From Hygrophila difformis (lineage: Eukaryota > Streptophyta > Magnoliopsida > Lamiales > Acanthaceae), in the NCBI GenBank assembly GCA_030278955.1, contig JAOANR010000008.1:36898148-36962147 (forward strand): 64,000 bases of DNA. The letters are read 5' to 3'. The translations under genes were made by a program, and so were the position numbers. Below are positions 12,706 to 22,646 of this stretch, piece after piece. Below the pieces are notes generated by a model. It made no database searches. It was not told the origin of the DNA and saw nothing but the letters and a program-made list of their open reading frames with translations. Position 1 is the first letter of the stretch, and every line of letters begins with the position of its first letter.

Positions 12706-13689
12706 AGATTAGGAAACATCTCCAAGAGGGATGAGATACCTCAAAAGGGGATTCTCACACTTGAGATCTTCGATGTATGGGGCATTGACTTCATGGGACC
12801 GTTCCCACCATCTGGTGGAAACTACTACATCTTGGTAGCTGTCGATTACGTGTCCAAATGGGTCGAGGCTGTCGCATTACCGACCAATGATGGTAGCCAA
12901 GTCATCAAGTTCCTCAAGAACAACATTTTCAGTCGATTTGGCATACCTAGGGTGGTGATATCTGATGGAGGAACACACTTTATTAATAAAGCCATCGAAA
13001 CTTTGATGAGTAAAAATGGAATCCTCCATAAGATAGGCACGCCTTATCATCCCCAGACTAGTGGTCAAGTCGAAGTATCCAATCGCGAAATCAAACATAT
13101 ATTCGAAGCCACAGTTGGGATAACCCGTAAGGATTGGGCACGTAAGCTCAATGACGCTCTATGGGCATACCGCACGGCATTTAAGACTCCCATTGGGATG
13201 TCTCCATACAGGCTCGTCTTTGGAAAAGCCTGTCATTTGCCCGTAGAGTTAGAGCATAAAGCTTACTGGGCCGTTAAAACGCTCAACTTCGATCCGAAAG
13301 TTGCTCAGAGCAAACGCAAGTTGGACCTCAATGAAATTGAGGAAATACGAGCACAAGCTTATGAAAGCTCTCGAATTTACAAGGAGCGGACCCAGAAGTT
13401 ACACGATCGCCGGATTAAGCATAAACATTTTTATGTTGGTCAAAATGTATTATTGTTCAATTCTAGGTTGAAGCTGTTCCCTGGAAAGCTTAAATCCAGA
13501 TGGGAAGGACCACATGAAGTGTTAGAAGTGTTCGAAAATGGAGCCGTCAGGATCCGAACTGACAAGGGCAATATAGTGGTGAATGGACATCGACTGAAAG
13601 AGTACATCGGACAGTTCGATCCAGAAAAAGAGAGCCAAACAATGGCAGACCCGGCTTACTCTCAAAAAGAAACAGCATTAAAATCATAA
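12706..13689 (+). pseudogene. Athila integrase core and C-terminal region
   Basis: Same frame as the preceding segment; the first internal ATG is at 12793. The DDE core is visible: D in [10 protein letters not shown] in ISDGGTHF and E in [13 protein letters not shown]. The C-terminal part contains [16 protein letters not shown], which is typical of Athila integrases, and [16 protein letters not shown]. No chromodomain follows, as expected outside the chromoviruses. The stop is at 13687-13689. Integrase inserts the cDNA into the host genome. Confidence 0.85.
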
Positions 13690-13768
13690 AAATTTTTCAT
13701 TTCACTATACATATTATATATGTGTGTTATTTTATCAAAGAATGTCCAAAAATCAATTAAACATTTAG

Positions 13769-13803
13769 AGTACTAATACTCTAAATGTGAGGATGTTGAG
13801 CTT
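13769..13803 (+). repeat. Hairpin plus AAATGTGAGGATGTTG block downstream of pol
   Basis: ACATTTAGAGT and ACTCTAAATGT form 11-bp arms around a 6-base loop, followed by GAGGATGTTG. An almost identical hairpin and block recur at 15653-15690. The AAATGTGAGGATGTTG part occurs a third time at 18088, where it holds the polypurine tract and the 3' LTR start. Confidence 0.8.
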
Positions 13804-14190
13804 TGGAGAAAATCTAAAATGATTTATTTATCTGTCTTGCAGAAATACCCAAACCACCAAAAAGAAGGAGCAGAAAATAAAGAAGAAAACCAGGTTCCCG
13901 GTTGGATTAAGTCCATGAATTTAAGAAAATGATTTCGGAAATTAAAGCAATTTAAAATCCGAAATAATTTTTGCAAACAAATGGAATTAGTCCAACCTAT
14001 TTTATGCTAGTTTAATTTTTAATTAAGATAGCCCATTTATAACACAAAAATGTCTTGGACTCAAATCTCCTAAGTCCAAAACAAATAAAACCAACTGAGG
14101 CCCAATTTCATCTACTCGGGCCCAGTCCGCCTGAAATTTTGAAAAATTTCAAAATTGCAAGTGCAGTTGAATATCGCATTCGATTACGAC
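13800..14190. other. Gene-free spacer between pol and the F-box promoter
   Basis: No coding frame or known domain is seen. CTGTCTTGCAG at about 13841-13851 looks like a 3' splice site, but no donor was assigned to it. Ordinary AT-rich sequence follows. Confidence 0.5.
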
Positions 14191-14375
14191 GCTATCCTCA
14201 CCTACGACGCTAACCTAGGTTAGCGCCGTAGTAATGGGATAGCGCCGTAGGGCACTTCCCCCTCTTTTTAATCTACCTACGACGCAATCCCTTAGAACGA
14301 CGCTATCCTTGGATAGCGCCGTACTAAAGGCACAGCGCCGTAGTACTCCCTTATCTCTCCACCGTGGCTAAGTAT
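14190..14375. repeat. TACGACGCTA/TAGCGCCGTA palindrome array upstream of the F-box gene TATA
   Basis: About nine exact or one-off copies of TACGACGCTA and its inverted partner TAGCGCCGTA, some facing each other as hairpins (CGACGCTATCC with GGATAGCGCCG). The array ends just before the TATA box at 14403. It matches the arrays of the 3' LTR and not those of the 5' LTR. Confidence 0.9.
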
Positions 14376-14402
14376 AGCGTTGTAAAACCCTTTTTCCTCA
14401 CC

Positions 14403-14410
14403 TATAAATA
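14403..14410 (+). promoter_or_regulatory. TATA box of the F-box-like gene (TATAAATA)
   Basis: CACCTATAAATACCCC is followed by a pyrimidine-rich stretch typical of a plant leader, and the first ATG in good context (ACACCATGGAC) is at 14548. It lies within the retroelement, 0.7 kb after pol, with a palindrome array directly upstream. Confidence 0.6.
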
Positions 14411-14547
14411 CCCCGACCTTCTCCTTCTTCATTCCCACACTTCGACACTTTCGCACTCCCATTCCCAAAAATCCACTCCCAAATACACCTACGAAGAACG
14501 CAGAGTTCTCGTAACAACATTTTTTTCCACAAATCTAAGGGGACACC

Positions 14548-16419
14548 ATGGACAGGTTTCTGAGAATCCTTCCAAACTTGGGACCTCTACCCAGACCTGA
14601 ACCACGGAGGGCAGGGTAAAAAAAGAAAAAAAAAAAAACCCATTTCCCTTCCCTGTTCATGGCCTCTAGCGGACTCTTTGGTTTCTTTTTCTTACCTTTT
14701 GGTTGAAAATGGCATAATGTGGTTTGTGTGTGTCTTTGTTTTCTGTTTTGGGTTAATGATGCTCTCGGTTTTAAGGAGCCCTTTTGAAACCTTTTTGAAA
14801 CCCTTAAAAACCTGTTTGAGAGCTTGTTTTGAAACTGTTAAGGGTTTGAAAATTTTAAAGTTAAAACTGGAAAAGAATGAACTGATGAATGTTAGGGTGC
14901 CATTTTGAGCACCATGATATTATTGGTTTTTCTACTCTTAAGTTTTTGACAAAGTAAGGTTGAATGCTTGAAGTTCTTATTCAAACCTTGTTTTTGATCT
15001 TGAAACAGATGGTTCTGCAGTTTTGTCTTGGAACATTAAAGTGGAAAGATCGTTTTGGCATATTTGTTTCCACATGTTACAATCATGTGGGAATAAATGT
15101 TTGTTTGTTTATGGAAACATAGTACAAACACCCAATGGGAGACTTCCACTTTTTAATAAAAGTGACCTCTTGCAAAAAGACAAAAATAGTTGGTAGGTTT
15201 AATTGGCTTGTGTTCTTGTTGTTCCCAATGGAACTGTAGTGTGAGTAAATAGCAGTATTTTTGTCACCCAACTGCTATCCTTTTCAAAAAAATTCAAATG
15301 GGACCACTCACATCCCACTTTCCTTAAATAGAACAAGTCAACCCTTTTTAAATTAAAAATAGTGTTTGCAAGATTTCTGGATGTTTTAAACTGACCAAAG
15401 ACAGTCAAAGCAGTCCGGGAACATCAGATCCATTCCGCCACACCTCCATTGCACACTCCAAAATTTGAGCATTTCACCCCATCCATCCATCTCATTCCAT
15501 TTTCAGCAAGTTTCTCGAACTTGTTTAATAACATTGAAAAATCAAACTTTTGGGCCCAATGGCCCATTAAAAATATACAGGGGGCCAATGACCCCTATCT
15601 CTTCATTTACCCATGCTTTAAATTAAAATTCAAGTCAGAAACTTAAGAATCTCACATTTAGAGCAAAACTCTAAATGTGAGGATGTTGGTTTCTAAACTT
15701 GAATAATTTCTGAGGAAATTATAAAAATTGGATTCATCACTTCTTATCTTTTCAGGGGCAACCGTCTTATCCCAGATCCTGCACCCGAAGGAACCCAGCT
15801 GCTGGACCTGCCACTAGAGCTCCTAGGTGAAATCCTCTCCCGAATAGGAGAGGATGAAATCAGGGAAGTATTCACTGCACAGGAGACATGTAAAAAGCTC
15901 AGAGACGCAGGGAACCTCGCCATCGTGTACAAGCGATGCGACTTGGACACTTCTAAGGTGAGGCAGTGGCAAGAGAGAATTCGGTGGCAGAAGGAGAGAC
16001 TTCTGCACACATGCATGGAGGCGGGAAACTTTAATCTTCAAATCATTCTAGCACTCCTAGCATTCGCAGAAGGGGATGAGGAACAAGCCTGCGAACTGCT
16101 GCGGCCAGGCATCGAGGACAATCACAAAGCGTCAATCTTCACCCGTGGACAGATGCTTATGAGCAAGCTAGATGAAGGCCAGGTCAATCAGGGGATCAGA
16201 ATGATAGAGAGAATGGTGACCGATCGATCGCTCCTGGACTACACGTCCACCAACACTCTCACATGGATGGCGGACGATCCAAACACTCCCTACCTATTCG
16301 TGAACCAACCACCCCGGGTCTACTGCACAAGGATGCATGAACCCCTGAGAGACCACAATGGCTGGTGTCTGCGATGTGATCTGACAAGTTTCGTCCACTG
16401 GAGCAGGTACATGTTCTGA
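14548..16419 (+). CDS. Two-exon F-box/At2g35280-like gene carried inside the Athila element
   Basis: Exon 1 is 14548-14615 (ATGGACAGG to GCAGG before GTAAAA). The intron is 14616-15755 (pyrimidine-rich end TATCTTTTCAG). Exon 2 is 15756-16419. The phase-2 junction joins exactly and gives 243 residues without a stop. Exon 2 starts with an F-box-like segment (LPLELLGEILSRIG, then AQETCKKLRDA). Then comes a repeat-like part (LLHTCMEAGN, EQACELLRPGIEDNHKASI, QGIRMIERM) in the style of plant F-box proteins related to At2g35280, where helical repeats follow the F-box. Family role: substrate adaptor of SCF ubiquitin ligases; here it is inferred only. The gene sits where Athila elements often have an env-like ORF, and it has its own TATA box. 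It could be a captured host gene or a long-standing accessory gene of the family. Confidence 0.6.
15653..15690 (+). repeat. Second hairpin plus AAATGTGAGGATGTTG block (inside the F-box intron)
   Basis: CACATTTAGAG and CTCTAAATGTG are 11-bp arms around CAAAA, followed by AGGATGTTGG. It repeats the block at 13769-13803 about 1.89 kb downstream. In the F-box gene it lies about 65 bp before the 3' splice site. Confidence 0.8.
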
Positions 16420-18090
16420 GAGAGAAGAAGGGAGGAGGAATGAATCCTAGTATGCTCTATTTCTTTTTAAGCTTTAGTGTAGGCATCATATAAGGGATTT
16501 CTTCTTTTGTATGCAAGTTCGTACTAACTGCATAAGAATCTCTTATAACTGATGTAATTTATTGCTTTCCACGAATGGAACTCAAGCTTTGAGATCCGCG
16601 AACAATTTCTATTTGTTTTCTTCTTGAAAAGATGTCTGACAGTCCGAGATGAATAAGTGACTGTCAGGCCAAAAATATGTTGTTGACATACTTTGTATGT
16701 TAACAGTGCCTCTTTTACTGCTTTAAATTTAATAACCAGAAAAAGTATGCATAAACCTGCTCTAAATTCACATGTTGAATTCAGGCTTGTGACTAAATTT
16801 TCAAACTTTTAAATTGGGATAATATAATTGAGAACATGTATGACATGAATTCCTAAGGTTTTGAGCTATAAAAATCTAATGATGCGATCAGCTTACTGGG
16901 TAATAAATCTGCACGTTAGAAGTTTTGATTGAATAAATTGTTAGAATTAAACTTTGATTAAATTTTAGAATATTGTATGACATGAATCAACTCAACCTTG
17001 TGAGATTCGAGCCATGAGTTACTTTCACTCATTTATTCTCTTTGATGTGTGAATCTTTTTGATTAAAGGAAACTAGAACTTGCGATTGGGACCGATTCAA
17101 GACCATGCCATATTCCAAAAATAGAGTATATGATCGAGGCACCTAGAAAACCAAATTTTTGGCCTTCGTTTGAATTCCAAACCCAAAAATATTCTCCCTT
17201 TATGATTAACCACTTTGAGCCTATAAGCCTAATTTTTCTTTGAAGCCCTCTATACTTTTCCTAGCCTACAAAAAGACCAAGAAATCAAACCCAAGTGTGC
17301 AAGTATAAATTCTATCAAAAGGCATTAAACTTATGATCATCAAAAGTGTATTAATCGGTAAGCTAAAAAAAAAAGAAAAAAAAAAGAAAAGAAAAGAAGA
17401 AAAACAGTTGAACTTTATTCAACATCAATAAATTGCAAATGACAAAGCAAATTAGACTAAGTCTAATGTCATGCAATAGAAAAAGAAAAGCAAAAGAAAG
17501 AAAGAAATACTGATGATCATAAGTTTTAAATAAAAATGCCAAGTTATGATGGAATTAATTCTAGCCACTTCTTAGCCCAATAATTTTCCTTTCCCACCAA
17601 ATGTTACAACCGTATGCCCCATTATAACCCTTAAACAAGACCTCGAGATCTCGATATGAAGAAATGAGCCGGTGGCGAGTTGGTCTGATTGCAAGCTTAT
17701 GGGATAATTTAATTGAATCTGATTTTGAGCGTTCAATGATTAAACCCCATTTGAGAGTGAGTGAATTTTCCGATTCTCTTATATGTGAGGCTCTGTTTCA
17801 TTAATTATATTTGTGTCATACCTTAATTCTCACTCTTAATCTTTGCATATTTCAAACATGATGTTCATGAAGGATTGACAATAATGCTTGATTTGTAGGC
17901 CCGATGTAGTGAGCAAGTATCATTTCATTAAACACTGCAATCAAGGGAATTTAATACTTGAAGCTTTTGATTGTCTTATCCCAATCCAAAAAGAATATGA
18001 TTTATGAAGCCACAAAAATGAATTGAATATGCAGAGCCCGTGTTCTTTAGAACATTGACTCTGACTGCTCGGGGACGATCAGTATTAAAT
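16420..18090. other. Gene-free 3' region of the Athila element
   Basis: No ORF of note is seen. It holds the probable 3' untranslated region of the F-box gene, an A/G-rich run at 17366-17405, and unique AT-rich sequence up to the polypurine tract. Confidence 0.6.
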
Positions 18091-18097
18091 GTGAGGA
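18091..18097 (+). promoter_or_regulatory. Polypurine tract before the 3' LTR
   Basis: GTGAGGA lies immediately before TGTTGATAATGG, the inferred start of the 3' LTR. It is short for a polypurine tract but sits exactly at the junction. The same AAATGTGAGGATGTTG context appears twice more upstream. Confidence 0.6.
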
Positions 18098-18394
18098 TGT
18101 TGATAATGGCCAGAAATGACCATTATTTTAAATCCATTTCCGTGTCTGAAACGGGCATTTGATCGCATTCCGGTCTTATATTAAATAAGAAAGCAGTTGA
18201 ATTGGACTGATTTATGCATAACTGTAAAAATATTGAGCTGGTATGAAAAATGCATAAATATGTAATTTTATTACGTATTTATGTTAGAAAAATCCAAAAA
18301 CATGAGAAAAAGAAAAGACAAGAAAAAGGAAATGAAAAGATGGGAAAAGAAATAAAAACCCACAAAAAGTTAAATTTTACAGGATACTACGACG

Positions 18395-18655
18395 CTAGAC
18401 ACAACTACGACGCTAAGCATGTATAGCGTCGTAGCTTGGTCTAGCGCCGTAGGAGGAAACTGAAGCTGACAGTTTGAAGAAGGGTGGACGGCGCTAAGCA
18501 TGGATAGCGCCGTATTCGAGTATAGCGCCGTAAAAGCATGGATAGCGCCGTAGGCTGTTCACTGAGAGACAGAGAGAGTTTTCGAAGTGGAAGACTACGA
18601 CGCTAGACCTATAGCGCCGTAGCAGGATAGCGCCGTACCCATCTATAGCGTCGTA
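18395..18655. repeat. TACGACGCTA/TAGCGCCGTA palindrome array upstream of the 3' LTR TATA box
   Basis: About twelve copies of TACGACGCTA, TAGCGTCGTA or TAGCGCCGTA in both orientations end 60 bp before the TATA box at 18715. Placement matches the AATTCGAATT array of the 5' LTR. Confidence 0.9.
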
Positions 18656-18714
18656 AGCCTTGCCAGAATTCAAATTTCAAGGCCTGGGGGCCCATGGGCC
18701 TAGGGTTTCCCACC

Positions 18715-18722
18715 TATATAAG
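18715..18722 (+). promoter_or_regulatory. TATA box of the 3' LTR (TATATAAG)
   Basis: It is preceded by GGGCCTAGGGTTTCCCACC, as in the 5' LTR, and lies about 617 bp from the LTR start. Confidence 0.55.
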
Positions 18723-19374
18723 GACCAGTTGACTCCAATGATCAGTCACTTCATAATATTCTCAAACTTGGAGACAACTGCTGTTCTTGGGGTGTGTAGG
18801 TTAGTTAGGTAGTTAGTTTATTTTTTTGTATTATTTACATTTATGCACTGTTTTAGTTTCTTTAGTTTAATGTTAGTATAGATTAGTATTAGTTTTTGCT
18901 TCTAAACCTTAGCTAGCCACTGTTTATATCATTTCCAGCTTTGTTAAACTTTCATTTAGGTTTGAAATACCCAAATGATGGGTATTATCAAACCATTTCT
19001 TATAAAATGGGAATTTAATCATTAAAAGAATCCCAAAATCATGAAATGGACATGGGTCCATGGATTTATTGCTTTAATCTTGGTTTCATGACCATTTGAT
19101 CATTTTAGTTTTCTGTTTTGTGTGGGTTTTTGTGCTGCTTTCTCTTATTTTGGGATTCATGCATGATTTGTTGGTTGAAAACCCTCACTTGGGTTTGTGG
19201 TTCATAAGTGTGTAGCATAGCATGTTCATTTCTTACTGTTTTACATCTCTTTTGCATTTTTCATTCACTGTTTATTATTTGGCCTTTATTATCATGCATT
19301 TGTGAACCATGAACTTGAAAATAGGATTTGCAATCGCAGAGATTGCATCACCCGAACAACAACATTTTTCTGGG

Positions 19375-19940
19375 TTAGCTACGACGCTAACCGCCCTACG
19401 GCGCTATCCTTGGATAGCGTAGTAGGTGAGGTTTAGCGCCGTAGTTGTCCAGACTTAAACAAAATTTGCCCTACGGCGCTAAACCAACGACGCTATCCTC
19501 AGATAGCGTCGTAACTTCTGTTTTGAGTCGTAGGTCCCCAAAACATTTTCATCCTCACAATACCCACCTACGACGCTAAGCTTACGACGCTATCCTCGGA
19601 TAGTGTCGACATTTAATGTTTAGCGTCGTACTCCCCCATTTCACAAACATTTCTAAACACTTAACCTACGGCGCTATCCTCACGACGCTATCCTAGGATA
19701 GCGTCGTCATTTAATGTCTAGCGCCGTAGCATCTCTCCTTTTTCCAAAAATGTCTGTCTTCCCCAATTTCTCAAACCACCTACGACGCTATCCTAGTATA
19801 GCGCCGTAATTTAGTGTATAGCGTCGTACACACCCCTTTAATCCCAAAAATTTCACATCTCTTTCACCAACCCATGACGACGCTAACCTCACGACGCTAT
19901 CCTAGGATAGCGTCGTAATATCTGCTTAGCGTCGTAATTA
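19375..19940. repeat. Large array of 26-30-bp palindromes (TACGACGCTATCC / GGATAGCGTCGTA) in the 3' LTR
   Basis: More than twenty half-sites occur, many as closed hairpins in which TACGACGCTATCC is followed at once by GGATAGCGTCGTA (for example near 19680, 19785 and 19895). The core alternates CGACG and CGGCG while symmetry is kept on each side. Spacers between hairpins are unrelated to each other. Confidence 0.9.
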
Positions 19941-22646
19941 GCATCTTTATGCAAAATTTTCCATTCTCCATCTTCACAATTAATTGATTGAACCCTTAAG
20001 CCAGTAATTAAAGGTCAATATTAGCAATAATTGAGATCAATAATCATCTGGATTAAAGGAGCCTTGTTCAATATCCATTAAAATATTCTTCTATAAACAA
20101 AATCGTGATACCTTAAACAGATAATCCGGACTGTAATTAATTATGGTAGGAGAGATTATTTAAGCTATCAATTATGGAATTTTCCATACCCTTGCATGAG
20201 AAACTAATGTCTCTCATGCAAGTTCTTCTCTTTATTTTATTTTATTTTATTTTATTTTATTTTATTTCCTTTTGTCCTTTGTGTATTGTGTGTAACAATT
20301 AGTAAAGAATACACCAGACTAATGTTGGCGGGTATTCCCTCACGGATAGACTAGTTCGTATTCTGGGTATTAATTACTAAATGTTATTTTGCATGGTCTG
20401 GATAGCAGTCGGTGAAAGCCTTGGCGGTTCATCCATCCGGGATTATAATAGCTGCTCAGCTGATTCCTATCCAGATACAGTTTTATTTTATTTATCTTAA
20501 TTTCCAAACCCAAATTCCAACCTGTAGTATAACTCTGCTAATGTCTGTCAACATTAGCTGATAAGTATTGCAGAAAGGAAGCATGTAGGTTTTTATCTGA
20601 ATTCATAGACAGTAGGGGCCCAACTGGTAGCGACACTGCCATTTTAGGGTTTCACCTGTCTAAATTCCCTTCATCCAAGTAATTAGGAAATTGGACAGTA
20701 GATGTTTACAGTCCACCCGATTATTCTGCCATTACTTTGGTCCTCTGACCACTTCATATTTGTGTTTCACTCTCTGTCTAGACCCGCCTCTATATTTTGG
20801 GTCAATTAATTTTACATTTCCATATATCTTTATGCATGATAATATTATGTACTATTGTGGTCTATAATATTTTGGGATCCTTCCCTTGGACATTAGAAGT
20901 CTAGATTTAAACAAATATGGCATACTAAATTTCCAACAAAAATTCATTTATAAAACCCGGATCCGAGTAAGGGATAAATTCCTCAGTTATGACTAGTTCA
21001 CATTCTGTCAAGGGTTGATTTTGGGAGATTAGAAGCAGAGTCAGCGATTAGGTCTCATCTAGACTGAAAGGATCTGTGTTTTAATTGAGAGTCTAGTACC
21101 TGTTTAGGGAATGGTTTTCAAACTCATTATTTTCCAAAATTGCTGATTGTTGGGAATCCGAGATTAATTATTACACCGAGATGGGGTCCACTTGGATTCA
21201 AATACAGTGCAGTAAATAATCTTAGAGGAACAACACCCAGGCCTTGGTTATTTTTAAGATAGGGTTGAGTATTCTTTCAACTGCTATCCTCTTCTGCCAA
21301 AGCTTGTTTTTGAGTCCTGAGTGAGTGCATCCGGAATGAACTAAATTATTAGTTTGTTTCATTAGTTTGTATCTCACAACCACCCGGAAGGAAGTGAACA
21401 CACGAGCGGTTCACCGAGAGCCGGGAATTCTTGATCCATACTCCGTCATTCTGATGGGGAGCTGTCTTTTACTACCAGGGTCAGACCTTCAAAACCTCCG
21501 AGTGATAGGATTTTAAATGCTTTCTTTACCGCTTTCTTTTAAATGCTTTCGTTAGAGGTCACTCGGTTGTATTGAGAGTTGCGTAACTGCTACTTGGATT
21601 GATAGTTAAGGGATAGTTCAGGCTTGATTAGAATCTTTGGGTGTGACATGGGAGAATGGTAGCGGTACTTGGCATTTCAACTAACGATCTGTCAGGTGTT
21701 GCTTATCCACCACAGATGAAATAACATACCCTAGCCGGGGCAGTTACAAATCTGTGGTATCTTAGAATTTGCGGTCTTAAGAACATGTAAACTCATACTG
21801 TAAGTACCTGTCTGTTAAAGGGAACGCAGTACTGAGAGCATGAGAATTAGCTATCTGACAGGATTATCCCAAGCAAAAATCTGTGTATAAAAATGGAAGT
21901 TTAATTATGCCTTATCCAATTCTTGTCCAACTTTTATTCTCTTCTTCCTGTCTCTTCTGTCCATTCTGTGAATCAGCTTCATAGCTAGCATAGTGTAAAT
22001 TTTCATTGCTTTTGCATATAGTGTTTACCGCATTCTTAGAATAACTTTATCTACCTTCTAGAATATAATTTATATGCTTTATAGAATAAATTTAAATGCT
22101 TATGTAGTTTAGTTGAATTCAGTCAGTAGATGTTAATCATTTTTCAAACCAATTGGAGCAATACGAGTGGAAAATCTAGTAAAACGACGTGGGCCCTGCT
22201 TCTATCGCACATCCTCCAGTGAACGATCCGGTCTTACTATAAATTACTGCAATTTTTGACACCGTGCGCTTTCGGGGGCACAGTTTCTTAACACGAGTAA
22301 TAAAAACGTGACAACCTATAATATATCCCTAATCCTACCTCCGCCATCATAAATTGGTTTCATTAAATAAAATTGAAAACCAGGATTATGACTTTTCAGA
22401 AAATACTCATGTAGTGGGAACTTGTCAAAAGTTTCATGGCAAGGATCTTCAAGGCAGGAGATTGTCAAAAGTTTCATGCCGGGGAGGTCCACAGTGTCGT
22501 TTGAAATCAAAAGTTTCTCACATGAGTAATAAAAAGTGTAATATATCCCTAAACCCCTTTCCCACGAATCATAACTCTTTCTTTTAATAAATTTAACTTG
22601 GGATATTTTAGAAAATACTCGTGTGACGAAATTGTTAAAAGTTTCA

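Larger units (their letters stand above)
1..22646 (+). mobile_element. Athila-lineage Ty3/gypsy retrotransposon, left end outside window
   Basis: Order seen: 5' LTR (start missing), primer-binding site at 7553, gag-pol 7712-13689, an extra two-exon gene, polypurine tract at 18091, 3' LTR 18098-22646. The gag (NFELKPALINLVQ, RLRLFPFSL) and the tRNA-Asp-type primer site TGGCGCCGTTGCCGGGG are typical of the Athila lineage. The right LTR end is fixed because 7170-7552 and 22264-22646 match almost perfectly and then split exactly where the primer site begins. The element lies inside an Ulp1-like exon that continues at 22647. The left TSD lies outside the window. The two LTRs are far more different from each other than LTRs of one clean insertion should be. 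Confidence 0.85.
18098..22646 (+). repeat. 3' LTR of the Athila element (4.5 kb)
   Basis: It starts TGTTGATAATGG after the polypurine tract and ends TTTCA at 22646, where the interrupted Ulp1-like exon resumes. It contains a TATA box at 18715, two TACGACGCTA-type arrays, a (TTTTA)n run at 20231-20267 and the single 383-bp end module. Compared with the 5' LTR, long parts are strongly diverged while the last 383 bp differ at only three positions. No gene is seen in it. Confidence 0.8.

Noticed and set aside
14364..14600. 78-residue ORF starting upstream of the F-box TATA box
   Set aside because: It starts before the TATA box and runs through the leader in a frame that does not join exon 2; the ATG at 14548 with the 14615 donor gives a phase-matched product.
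13797..15690. A second complete LTR within the Athila, starting TGTTG at 13797
   Set aside because: The TG start after GTGAGGA and the TATA distance resemble the 3' LTR, but apart from the palindrome array the sequence does not match either LTR, and no LTR end was found.
19375..19940. CRISPR-like array
   Set aside because: Repeats are short palindromes in both orientations with irregular spacers inside a plant LTR; there are no cas genes and the context is nuclear plant DNA.
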